A stretch of 64,000 nt of DNA from CAVQZA01 sp963718355. GTDB taxonomy: Bacteria; Actinomycetota; Thermoleophilia; Gaiellales; Gaiellaceae. The stretch's first letter is position 1. Each line of letters opens with the position of its first letter. Position numbers and translations under genes: made by a program. The notes under the pieces were generated by a model that did no database searches, was not told the DNA's origin, and saw nothing but the letters and a program-made list of their open reading frames with translations. Location: the NCBI GenBank assembly GCA_963718355.1, contig CAVQZA010000015.1:17279-81278 (forward strand), given 5' to 3'. Of this stretch, positions 1-7,345 are shown piece after piece.

Positions 1-892
1 CGCGCCAGTCGTCGAAGCCGCCCATCGGCTTGATCACGAGCATCACCTTCCCGGGCACCTCGATCGGCGAGCAGAACGCGCGCGGCGACTTCAGCTTCCG
101 GTCCTCGAGGTCGAGGTGGACGTTCTGCTGCGAGCCGAGGTCGATGCCGAGCCCGGAGAGCGTCGCCTCGAGCGCGGGCAGCATCCGGTCGCCGGGGAAG
201 CCCGCGTCCCAGACCGTCGCGCGGAGCACGCGCGAGACGTCCCAGCGCTCCGCCTCGGCGAGCCCGACGCCGGCGGCCCTGCGGAAGACCTTGTCCGCCT
301 CGGTCTCGAAGATCTCCTCGGTGTCGGCGAGCAGCGTGCGGCACTGGACGGCGAGCGCGTCGAGCTGAAGGCCGAAGCGCCGGTAGAGGTCGAGCGAGTT
401 CTCGGCGCCGAGCGCGCTGACGCCGGCCTGGGCGCGGGTGACCCCCTCGAGGTAGAGCGGCGTGAGCGTCTCCTCGGTGATCTCGTTGCGTGCGAGCTCG
501 AGCCGCTCCCGCTTGCCCCGGTCGGGCTCGTTCGAGATGCGCGGCCGGAGGTCTCTGAAGCCGATCGTCTCCCCGTCGACCTTGACCTCGAGCGTCGCCT
601 CGAGCCCGCCGATCTGCTCCTCCTGGATCTTGGTGATGTTCCCGAGGTAGCCCTCGCAGGCGAAGCGCCAGAGTTCGCGGACGCCAGGATCGCCGTTGAG
701 GGAGCCGCCGATCGCCTGCGCCTGCTCGAGCGTGGTGAGGTCGGCGAACTCCTCGTAGATCACCGCGAGGTCGAGCGATTCCTTCAGCCCCGCGTAGTGG
801 TCGTAGAACTCCTGGTCGAGCGTCGCGATGAAGCGATCTGCGCGCTCGCGAAAGGCGTCGAGCTTTTGCTGGCTGAGCACGGTGGTCGGCAC
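1..892 (-). CDS. M3-family metallopeptidase, partial (C-terminal end off the window)
   Basis: The gene runs off the left edge; about 297 codons are visible. They read as the helical N-terminal part of an M3 zinc oligopeptidase (oligoendopeptidase F/thimet type), ending in FCSPIEVPGKVMLVIKPMG, just before where the HEXXH zinc helix should lie, outside the window. I chose the GTG at 892 over the ATG at 913. The ATG would overlap the divergent gene head-on, while the GTG sits 6 nt after a TATCCT -10 box (904-899), the leaderless layout used throughout this window. The family call rests on overall resemblance; catalytic residues are not seen. Confidence 0.65.
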   Translation of the reverse strand, partial: MPTTVLSQQKLDAFRERADRFIATLDQEFYDHYAGLKESLDLAVIYEEFADLTTLEQAQAIGGSLNGDPGVRELWRFACEGYLGNITKIQEEQIGGLEATLEVKVDGETIGFRDLRPRISNEPDRGKRERLELARNEITEETLTPLYLEGVTRAQAGVSALGAENSLDLYRRFGLQLDALAVQCRTLLADTEEIFETEADKVFRRAAGVGLAEAERWDVSRVLRATVWDAGFPGDRMLPALEATLSGLGIDLGSQQNVHLDLEDRKLKSPRAFCSPIEVPGKVMLVIKPMGGFDDWR

Positions 893-897
893 CAGCC

Positions 898-904
898 TAG
901 GATA
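898..904. promoter_or_regulatory. Overlapping divergent -10 boxes (TAGGAT plus / TATCCT minus)
   Basis: The heptamer TAGGATA reads as a -10 box on both strands. On plus it ends 8 nt before the ATG at 912; on minus it ends 6 nt before the GTG at 892. No Shine-Dalgarno is present on either side, so both transcripts would be leaderless or nearly so. Confidence 0.55.
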
Positions 905-911
905 GTCGCCC

Positions 912-1313
912 ATGCGTGACTTCGAAGTCACCACCGAGCGGCGCACGCAGCTCATCGACGTCACCGCGGACGTGAGAAAGGCGCTCGACGGCGAGCTCGA
1001 CGGCGCCGTGGCCGTGCTCGTGTATGTGCCACACACGACGGCCGGCGTGACGATCAACGAGCATGCCGACCCTGCGGTCGCCCGCGACTTCGAGGCGGCG
1101 CTGGAGCGGCTCGTCGAGGACGACTGGGGCTGGCTGCACATCGAGGAGGGCGAGGAGAACGCGCCGTCGCACATCCGCGCCGCGCTGCTGGGCTCGCAGG
1201 TGGTCATCCCCGTGCGCGACGGCGAGCTCGCGCTCGGCACCTGGCAGGGCATCTTCTTCTGCGAGTTCGACGGCCCGCGGACGCGCAGCGTGCTGCTGGC
1301 GCCCTTGTCGTAG
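912..1313 (+). CDS. yjbQ: YjbQ family protein (UPF0047)
   Basis: The product is a 133-residue single-domain protein of the UPF0047/YjbQ family. It carries the family signatures HTTAGVTINE near residue 37, EGEENAPSHI near residue 76 and LGTWQGIFFCEFDGPR near residue 109. Length matches the family, about 130-140 residues. Members have been reported to show weak thiamine-phosphate synthase activity, but the true substrate is unsettled. It starts from a leaderless-type ATG and is followed 13 nt later by a methyltransferase gene, so the two may share a transcript. Family assignment is firm; function is not. Confidence 0.88.
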   Translation: MRDFEVTTERRTQLIDVTADVRKALDGELDGAVAVLVYVPHTTAGVTINEHADPAVARDFEAALERLVEDDWGWLHIEEGEENAPSHIRAALLGSQVVIPVRDGELALGTWQGIFFCEFDGPRTRSVLLAPLS

Positions 1314-1326
1314 CTAGGGTGGCCTG

Positions 1327-2688
1327 ATGGCCGCGCCTGTCACCCGAGATCAGGAGCTCGACCTCCGCATCGACTCGCTCGCCTTCGGCGGGAACGGCGT
1401 CGCGCGGCTCGACGGCTACGTCGTCTTCGTCCGGAAGGGCCTGCCCGGCGACCGCGTCCGCGCTGTCGTCACGAAGGTGAAGAAGAGTCACGCCGAGGCA
1501 CTCGCGGTCGAGGTGCTCGAGGCCGGCCCGCAGCGGGTCGAGGCGCCGTGCCCGCACTTCGGCGCCTGCGGCGGCTGCCGTTTCCAGGATTTCGCCTACG
1601 AGGCGCAGCTCGAGGCCAAGCAGGCGCAGATCGTCGACTCGCTGCGCCGCCTCGGCGGGATCGCGGAGCCTCCCGTCGGTGAGATCGTCCCGTCCAAGTC
1701 GATCTACGGCTACCGCAACAAGCTCGAGTACTCGTTCACGCAGACCGAGGACGGCCCGGCGCTCGGCTTTCATGCCGCCGGCCGCTGGGATCAGGTGCTG
1801 CCGATCGAGGTCTGCCTGCTCACCTCCGACACGGGCAACCTGATCCGCGACACCGTCCAGGCCTGGGCGCGCGAGGAGGGGCTCATGGCCTACGACCAGA
1901 AGGACGAGAAGGGCTACCTGCGCCACCTCGTCGTGCGCGAGGGCCGCAACACGGGCCAGGCGCTCGTCCAGCTCGTCACCGCCGAGGGCGAGCACTTCGA
2001 TCGCGACTACCTGATCGAGACGCTGCGCAAGATCCCCGAGGTCAAGTCGATCCACTGGGCGGTCAACGACACGCCCGCCGAGATCACGAACCTGCCCTCG
2101 CTCCTGCTCTGGGGCGAGGAGGCGATCGAGGAGGAGCTGCTCGGGCTCCGCTTCCGCGTCCGCCCGAACGCGTTCCTGCAGACGAACACCGAGATGGCGG
2201 AGGTGCTGTACCGGCTCGCGATCGAGGCGGCCGGGCTGACCGGCACCGAGACGGTCTACGACCTGTATTGCGGCACGGGCACGATGGGCCTCGCGATGGC
2301 GCCGCATGCGCTCTCGGTGTGGGGCGTCGAGATCTCCGAGGAGTCGGTCGCCTGCGCGATTGAGAACGCAGACCTGAACGGGATCTCGAACGCGGCGTTC
2401 TTCGCCGGCAACGTCGGCCAGTCGCTCGAAGAACTGCGCAGCCGCGCGGGCGAGCCCGATGTCGTCGTCGTCGACCCACCGCGTGCGGGGCTCGCCGGCA
2501 AGGCGCTGAAGCGCGTGGGCGAGACGGGCGCGCCGCGGCTCGTTTACGTCTCCTGCAACCCGACGACGCTCGCGAGCGACCTCAAAGTCCTGATCGGCGA
2601 GTACGTCTACACACTCCAGCAGGTGACGCCGGTGGACATGTTCCCGCATACGCCGCACGTCGAGAGCGTCTCGCTCCTGACTCGTTGA
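1327..2688 (+). CDS. TrmA/RumA-type 23S rRNA (uracil-C5)-methyltransferase
   Basis: This is a 453-residue SAM-dependent RNA m5U methyltransferase. An N-terminal TRAM domain (about 8-65) is followed by the iron-sulfur site PCPHFGACGGC (C75, C81, C84, plus a later Cys in IEVCLL). The Rossmann catalytic domain has DLYCGTGTMGL, VVVDPPRAG and the nucleophile motif YVSCNPTTLASDL. This layout matches RlmD/RlmCD-class enzymes modifying 23S rRNA; which uridine is methylated cannot be told. TAGGGT at 1315-1320 lies 6 nt before the ATG, giving a possible internal leaderless promoter. Its stop overlaps the next gene's TTG start. Confidence 0.9.
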   Translation: MAAPVTRDQELDLRIDSLAFGGNGVARLDGYVVFVRKGLPGDRVRAVVTKVKKSHAEALAVEVLEAGPQRVEAPCPHFGACGGCRFQDFAYEAQLEAKQAQIVDSLRRLGGIAEPPVGEIVPSKSIYGYRNKLEYSFTQTEDGPALGFHAAGRWDQVLPIEVCLLTSDTGNLIRDTVQAWAREEGLMAYDQKDEKGYLRHLVVREGRNTGQALVQLVTAEGEHFDRDYLIETLRKIPEVKSIHWAVNDTPAEITNLPSLLLWGEEAIEEELLGLRFRVRPNAFLQTNTEMAEVLYRLAIEAAGLTGTETVYDLYCGTGTMGLAMAPHALSVWGVEISEESVACAIENADLNGISNAAFFAGNVGQSLEELRSRAGEPDVVVVDPPRAGLAGKALKRVGETGAPRLVYVSCNPTTLASDLKVLIGEYVYTLQQVTPVDMFPHTPHVESVSLLTR

Positions 2689-3728
2689 AGATCCTCGACG
2701 GCCACAACGACGCGTTGCTCGCGCTCTGGCGCGCCGGCGCCGGGCCCGAGGGGTTCCTCGGCGGCGGCGTCACGAAGCACCTCGACCTGCCGCGGGCGCG
2801 CGCGGGCGGCTTCGCCGGCGGCTTCTTCGCCGTCTACGTCCCGGGCGAGGGCGAGCTGGCCGATCTCGTCGTCGAGACCGCGGACGGTTGGGAGATCCCG
2901 CCGATCGAGGCGCTCGACCCGATCTACGCCGCGCTCGTCGCAGCGGACCTGATCGACCTGCTGTTCGCGATCGAGGCCGAATCCGGCGGCGCCGTGAGGA
3001 TCGTCCGCACGGCGGCCGAGCTCGCCGCGTGCGTCGAGGGCGACGACGTGGGTGCGATCCTCCACCTCGAGGGCGCCGAGCCGCTCGACCCGGCGCTGCG
3101 GCGGCTCGAGCCGCTCTACGAGCGCGGCCTGCGCTCGGTCGGGCCGGTCTGGAGCCGCCCGAACGCTTTCGGCGAGGGCGTCCCGTTCCGGATTCCGTCC
3201 TCGCCGGATACCGGTCCCGGCCTCACCGACGCGGGCCGCGCGCTCGTCCGCGAGTGCAACCGCCTGCGAATCGTCCTCGACCTCTCGCACCTGAACGAGC
3301 GCGGTTTCCGCGGTGTGGCCGAGCTCACCGATGCGCCGCTGATCGTCACCCACGCGGGCGCGCACGCCGTGTGCCCGCACTCGCGCAACCTCGTCGACGC
3401 ACAGCTCGATCTCGTTCGCGAGTCGAACGGCGTCGTCGGCATCGTCTTCGACGTTCCGATGACCGATCCGCAGGGCCGTGTCGATCCCGCGAGCCCGCTC
3501 GAGGTGCTCGTCCGCCACGCCGACCATCTCGCCGAGCGGATGGGAGTCGAGCACGTCGCGCTCGGCTCCGACTTCGACGGAGCGCTGATGCCCGACGCGC
3601 TCGGCGACGCGGCCGGCCTCCCGGGGCTCCTCGACGCATTCCGCGCGGCGGGCTGGACCGAGGCCGATCTCACGGCGCTCGCGCACGGAAACTGGCTCAG
3701 GGTGCTGCGCGAGACCTGGGGCGCGTGA
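2685..3728 (+). CDS. Membrane dipeptidase, peptidase family M19
   Basis: The product is a 347-residue zinc dipeptidase of the renal dipeptidase family. It has the N-terminal metal motif LDGHNDALLALW, a bridging-Glu region HLEGAEPLDP, DLSHLNERGF, VTHAGAHAVCPHSRNL and ALGSDFDGA, all in the M19 order. Such enzymes hydrolyse dipeptides, including some D-residue ones. There is no signal peptide, so it is probably cytosolic. The start is TTG (2685-2687) overlapping the preceding stop as TTGA, meaning translational coupling. Length is close to bacterial M19 proteins. Confidence 0.9.
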   Translation: MKILDGHNDALLALWRAGAGPEGFLGGGVTKHLDLPRARAGGFAGGFFAVYVPGEGELADLVVETADGWEIPPIEALDPIYAALVAADLIDLLFAIEAESGGAVRIVRTAAELAACVEGDDVGAILHLEGAEPLDPALRRLEPLYERGLRSVGPVWSRPNAFGEGVPFRIPSSPDTGPGLTDAGRALVRECNRLRIVLDLSHLNERGFRGVAELTDAPLIVTHAGAHAVCPHSRNLVDAQLDLVRESNGVVGIVFDVPMTDPQGRVDPASPLEVLVRHADHLAERMGVEHVALGSDFDGALMPDALGDAAGLPGLLDAFRAAGWTEADLTALAHGNWLRVLRETWGA

Positions 3729-3742
3729 GAAGATCACCTGAG

Positions 3743-4129
3743 ATGGCAACCGTCGCGAAGAAGGGGTGGGGGACAGCGCCGTTCGCGGTCGCGCTCGTTG
3801 CGGTGATCGCGCTCTGCAAGGCGGCCTTCGTTCTCTTCATGGGAATCATCGGCCTGCTCGCGCCGACCGGCATCAGCAACCCGTTCGGCGAGGGGATGAT
3901 CGCGTTCGCAGTGGTCTACGGCGCCGTTGCGCTGCTGCTCGTTCGCGGGCACCAGATCGCGCGCTACATCATCGGGGCGCTCTCGGTGCTCACGGCGGTC
4001 GTGGCGATCGTATGGGCGTTCAATGCGCCGAAAGCCTCGGTGATCGAGGCGATGGTCGCGCTCGGCTTCGCGGTGCTCGTGGTCGTCCTGCTCTTCGTGC
4101 CCGAGCGCGTCAAGGCGTACTACCGCTAG
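3743..4129 (+). CDS. Small four-helix membrane protein, function unknown
   Basis: This 128-residue protein has a short basic N-terminus (MATVAKKGWG) and four hydrophobic segments, near residues 10-35, 48-66, 72-90 and 103-120. No enzymatic motif is visible. It begins 14 nt after the dipeptidase stop, so it is probably the last gene of that transcript. The upstream sequence CACCTGAG is not a convincing ribosome site. It converges on the minus-strand protease gene with a 20-nt tail overlap. Confidence 0.7.
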   Translation: MATVAKKGWGTAPFAVALVAVIALCKAAFVLFMGIIGLLAPTGISNPFGEGMIAFAVVYGAVALLLVRGHQIARYIIGALSVLTAVVAIVWAFNAPKASVIEAMVALGFAVLVVVLLFVPERVKAYYR

Positions 4130-4844
4130 GCCTGACCGAGCGCCAGAGCCGGTCGGCGTTCGGCGCCACGAATCCCAGCGCGAGCAGCGGCAGCGCCGGC
4201 AGGCCGCGGAGCTCCCACCACTCCGCGAGCGCGATCGTCGCACCGAACGAGAGCGTCATCGTCAGCCAGGTCAGCCGCGTGCGGAGGCCGAAGCGGGGGC
4301 AGGCGCTGAGGAAGAACGCGAAGAAGAACAGGTCGGGGAGCCCGAGCCTCGCGACGCCGACGCGCCCCGTCACCGGGAACGCGAACGACAGGGCCGTGAA
4401 CACCTGCGGCTTGTGGTTCACGATCGCGTGCGTCGGCCCGCGCCACACCGAATAGGCGTCCACGAGGGAGATCGCCGCGGCGAGCACGACGAGCCACGAC
4501 ACCTCCTCGATGAACGTGGCTCCGAAGAACCCGAGCGCCGTCATCGCCGCGAGCTTGGCGAAGTTCCCCTCGAGCCCGCCGCCGACCCAGTTGAGCAGGA
4601 ACGCGAGGACGAGGAAGCCGACCCCGGCGCCCAGCAGCTGCCACCACGGCCGGTTCCAGAACGGGAGCGCGAAGTAGACGAGGCCGAAGACGGCGGGGAA
4701 GACAACGAACGTGAGCCAGCTGACGTCGCCCCAGAGCGAGAAGGCCGGCAGCGACTCGTGCCAGGTGTAGTAGACGACGAGGACGGCGAGCAGCGCCGCA
4801 GGCGCCGCGAGCCGCCTCAGTACGGGGGAAGCTCCGCCCACCAC
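4110..4844 (-). CDS. Presenilin-like intramembrane aspartyl protease candidate (peptidase A22 type)
   Basis: This is a 244-residue polytopic membrane protein with about seven to nine hydrophobic segments. Three short motifs match presenilin/signal-peptide-peptidase proteases in order. SLVDAYSV (D129) sits where the YD motif lies, GLPDLFFF (D171) where GxGD lies, and LPALPLL (P216-A217-L218) is the PAL motif. The two aspartates lie in consecutive hydrophobic segments. These proteases cut substrates inside the membrane, often after removal of the ectodomain. The gene starts at GTG 4844 and overlaps the end of the UDG-like gene by 28 nt. Archaeal homologues have GLGD; here Pro replaces the second Gly. 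The assignment is from motif reading, not alignment. Confidence 0.6.
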   Translation of the reverse strand: MVGGASPVLRRLAAPAALLAVLVVYYTWHESLPAFSLWGDVSWLTFVVFPAVFGLVYFALPFWNRPWWQLLGAGVGFLVLAFLLNWVGGGLEGNFAKLAAMTALGFFGATFIEEVSWLVVLAAAISLVDAYSVWRGPTHAIVNHKPQVFTALSFAFPVTGRVGVARLGLPDLFFFAFFLSACPRFGLRTRLTWLTMTLSFGATIALAEWWELRGLPALPLLALGFVAPNADRLWRSVRPSGSTP

Positions 4845-5404
4845 CGGCCGAGCTCCTTGAACGCGTTCCAGAACGCAGTCTTCGCGGGCGCCTCGTCGAG
4901 GGACGCGTCGATATCGGGCGTGGCCAGGGCGGAGATCGTCGGCGTGAAGCGCTGGAGCTCACCCGGCGTCCACGCGATCGGATCGGAGAGCGGAAACTCG
5001 AGCTCGTTGAGGAACGTCAGTGCGGGCTCGCCCATCACGACGATCAGCTTCGGCCCGACGACGTGCAGCTCCTGGGTCAGGAACGGCCGCGCCTCATCGG
5101 GGTCCTCGCCCGCGAACTTGAGGCAGTTCGTGCCGTAGATCGCCATCGGATCGACGTGCAGGCGCTGGAGCGACTTCAGCACTGCCTGGCCGGAGCGGCC
5201 GAAGAATGCGACCCCTTCCTGGATCTCCTGCGGCTGCGGCTCGTGCTTCAGCAGCATCACGTCGGCGAGCGGATGACCCGATCCGAGCACGGGCACGCGA
5301 GTGCCTCCAGAGGCCTGCGCGATCTCATCTCCGAGCGAGTTGATCTCGGCGATCGCCTTCTGGAGGTACTTGTCGTAGATCTCGTCGGTCGGCACGGTGC
5401 TCAC
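4817..5404 (-). CDS. Uracil-DNA glycosylase superfamily protein, divergent
   Basis: The 195-residue product has the UDG-fold signatures GSGHPLADVMLLKHEPQ and EGVAFFGRSGQAVLKSL, with NCLKF corresponding to the conserved TNxxKC strand. The four cysteines that bind the iron-sulfur cluster in family 4/5 enzymes are missing; only C94 is present. The C-terminal HPS-type DNA-intercalation loop reads ALATPDID instead. It may therefore be a structural relative with altered or no uracil-excision activity. It lies 22 nt downstream of the glycosyltransferase-PHP gene and overlaps the membrane protease gene, forming a minus-strand operon. Confidence 0.72.
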   Translation of the reverse strand: MSTVPTDEIYDKYLQKAIAEINSLGDEIAQASGGTRVPVLGSGHPLADVMLLKHEPQPQEIQEGVAFFGRSGQAVLKSLQRLHVDPMAIYGTNCLKFAGEDPDEARPFLTQELHVVGPKLIVVMGEPALTFLNELEFPLSDPIAWTPGELQRFTPTISALATPDIDASLDEAPAKTAFWNAFKELGRWWAELPPY

Positions 5405-5426
5405 GGGGCGGGACCTGAGTTCTCGC

Positions 5427-7082
5427 CTAGCGCACCTTTTCCTTGACCTGAGCCACCCACTTCAGCGACTGGAGGTAGGCGAGCGACTTCGGGCGGCGCA
5501 GCACCTCGGCGGTGCGCAGGCTCAGCATGAACTCCTCGGGACCCTGGAACGCGCGCATCCGCAGCGCGCCGGTGCCGACGCCCTGCAGGACGTGTGCGTC
5601 CGAGCCGGCGCCCGGGGTGAGGTTGTACTTGCGTGCGAAGCGCACCGCCTCGTCGTTGTAGGCCTCGAAGAGCAGGCGCGCGTTGTACACCTCGAACACG
5701 TCGATCTCGGCCAGGTGGCGGTGGAGCGTCGCCGGCTCGGGAATCGCGTGCATCCGGTCGAAGGGGTGCGGCACGTAGACGAGCCCGCCCTGCTCGCGGA
5801 TCGCGGCGATCGTGTCCCCGAAGGACATGCCCCGTGGGATCTCCTCGCTGAGGAAGAGGCCGATCACCTCGCCCTGGCCGTCGGTCTTGACCTCCTCGCC
5901 GGGGATCACCGTGAGCTTGCGCCGCCGGGCGAGCTCAACCGCCTCGCGCGCGCCCCCGAAGACGTTGTGGTCGGTGACGGCGATCGCGCCGAGCCCGATC
6001 TCCTCGGCGTGGTCGAGCAGGTCGGGCACCGCGATCGAGCAGTCGTGCGAGTAGTGCGTGTGCATGTGCAGGTCGCAGGCGATCCACTCGCGGTCGGAGA
6101 GCGGATCCTCGGGCGCCGACCGGCGGCGGCGACGGGGGGCGAGCCCGGCGTAGAGCTCGTCGAGGGTCGCGGCGACCTCGGCGAAGCTCTGCGGCGGGCG
6201 GGTGTCGGCGACAGGCTCCAGTCGCGCATCGGCGATCGCCGCTCCCGACGCGGCCGCCTCGAGACGGAGCCGTGGCGCGCTCTCGAGCGCCGGCACGAAG
6301 AGCGACGCCTCGCTGAGCACGGCTGCGCGCGAGACGGGATCGCGCGCTGTCCGAACGGTGACCCGCTCGCGCAGGCGCCGCGGCACGACCGGTCGCGCGC
6401 CCGGGCCGGCGCGCAGCAGCACGAGCTCCCAGCCGGGACGCTCGGCGATCGCGCGCTCGACCGCGCGGACGTGCGGCCGATCGCCCGGTCGCCACTCCAG
6501 CACCGCGAGCTGCCGCTTTCGTCCGGGTGCGAAGAGGTCGGTGTCGACGCCCTCGGCGACGACGCGGTAGCTGCCCGGAAAGCGCTCGCGCGCGGCTGCG
6601 GCGACCTCGTCCGTGGTGGCGAGGAGCGCATCGACCCGGGCCAGGAGCTTCTCGCGCTGCGCGCGGCGCGGCGGGTAGGCGAGCCGGTCTGCGGAGAGGA
6701 ACGTGGCGACGGACAGCGACTCCTCGGCGTGGAGCAGCGCGAGATAGGAGAGGCTCGGCAGTCCCGGCTCGAAGCCGTGGACAATGTCGTAGCGGCCGTT
6801 CACGAGCGCGTGGGTCAGGCTTGCGCGCACGCCGACGGGAACGCCCATGTGCGTGTGCCGCGCGACGGGGAGCGAGGGGCACAGCGCGATCACGTCCGGC
6901 TGCGCGCCCTGCTGGAGAGCGCGACGGCCGGCCGCGAGATCCGCGGCGCGGGTCGAAGGCGCGAGCACGGTGACCTCGTGCCCGAGCGCCCGCAGGCCGG
7001 CCGCGACGCCCGCGACGTGCTCGTTCACATCGTGCGGCAGCGACCAGGCGAACGGCGAGACGAGACACACGCGGAGGGACAC
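5427..7082 (-). CDS. Glycosyltransferase family 4-like / PHP-domain fusion protein
   Basis: The product has 551 residues and two modules. Residues 1-300 resemble a GT4 glycosyltransferase with an N-terminal VCLVSPFAWSLP strand, the donor/acceptor half NEHVAGVAAGLRALGHEVTV and a C-terminal Rossmann-like half. Residues from about 330 form a PHP phosphoesterase domain with CDLHMHTHYSHDCS, AVTDHNVFGG, VIPGEEV, VYVPHPFDR and GAGSDAHV, the full metal-ligand set of PHP proteins. The GTG start lies 7 nt after a TACGAT -10 box (7095-7090). The two halves are separately common; the fusion is noteworthy. Substrates are unknown. Confidence 0.85.
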   Translation of the reverse strand: MSLRVCLVSPFAWSLPHDVNEHVAGVAAGLRALGHEVTVLAPSTRAADLAAGRRALQQGAQPDVIALCPSLPVARHTHMGVPVGVRASLTHALVNGRYDIVHGFEPGLPSLSYLALLHAEESLSVATFLSADRLAYPPRRAQREKLLARVDALLATTDEVAAAARERFPGSYRVVAEGVDTDLFAPGRKRQLAVLEWRPGDRPHVRAVERAIAERPGWELVLLRAGPGARPVVPRRLRERVTVRTARDPVSRAAVLSEASLFVPALESAPRLRLEAAASGAAIADARLEPVADTRPPQSFAEVAATLDELYAGLAPRRRRRSAPEDPLSDREWIACDLHMHTHYSHDCSIAVPDLLDHAEEIGLGAIAVTDHNVFGGAREAVELARRRKLTVIPGEEVKTDGQGEVIGLFLSEEIPRGMSFGDTIAAIREQGGLVYVPHPFDRMHAIPEPATLHRHLAEIDVFEVYNARLLFEAYNDEAVRFARKYNLTPGAGSDAHVLQGVGTGALRMRAFQGPEEFMLSLRTAEVLRRPKSLAYLQSLKWVAQVKEKVR

Positions 7083-7089
7083 ATGCGCA

Positions 7090-7105
7090 ATCGTACGGGT
7101 AGGGT
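7090..7105. promoter_or_regulatory. Divergent leaderless promoters between the GT-PHP and CDGSH genes
   Basis: TACGAT on minus (7095-7090) ends 7 nt before GTG 7082. TAGGGT on plus (7100-7105) ends 6 nt before GTG 7112. The two boxes are back to back, 4 nt apart, and neither gene has a Shine-Dalgarno. Confidence 0.5.
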
Positions 7106-7111
7106 TGCCCC

Positions 7112-7321
7112 GTGAGCGAAGTCGAGATCAAGGTCAGGGAGAACGGCCCGCTGCTCGTCACGGGGCCGATCACGATCGTCGACGTCGAGGGCAACGAATA
7201 CGCCCTGCCCGAGGGCACCGCCTATGCGCTGTGCCGGTGCGGTGGCTCCGAGAACAAGCCGTTCTGCGACGGCACGCACAAGCGGAACGGCTTCGAGGCG
7301 CCGTCAGCGGCGACGGGCTAG
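7112..7321 (+). CDS. CDGSH-type iron-sulfur protein
   Basis: A 69-residue protein consisting of one CDGSH zinc-finger-like domain. The 2Fe-2S ligands are C41, C43, C52 and H56 in CRCGGSENKPFCDGTH, the standard three-Cys/one-His set. Such small proteins bind a redox-active, pH-labile cluster and occur as stand-alone genes in many actinobacteria; their role is not well defined. It starts from a leaderless-type GTG, stands alone between divergent and convergent neighbours, and is full length for the family. Confidence 0.92.
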   Translation: MSEVEIKVRENGPLLVTGPITIVDVEGNEYALPEGTAYALCRCGGSENKPFCDGTHKRNGFEAPSAATG

Positions 7322-7345
7322 GCCCGCCGCCGCCTCAGACAGCAG

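Noticed and set aside
116..919. An open plus-strand frame over the left end
   Set aside because: The minus-strand M3 peptidase frame has coherent family sequence; the plus frame is low-complexity Glu/Arg/Leu.
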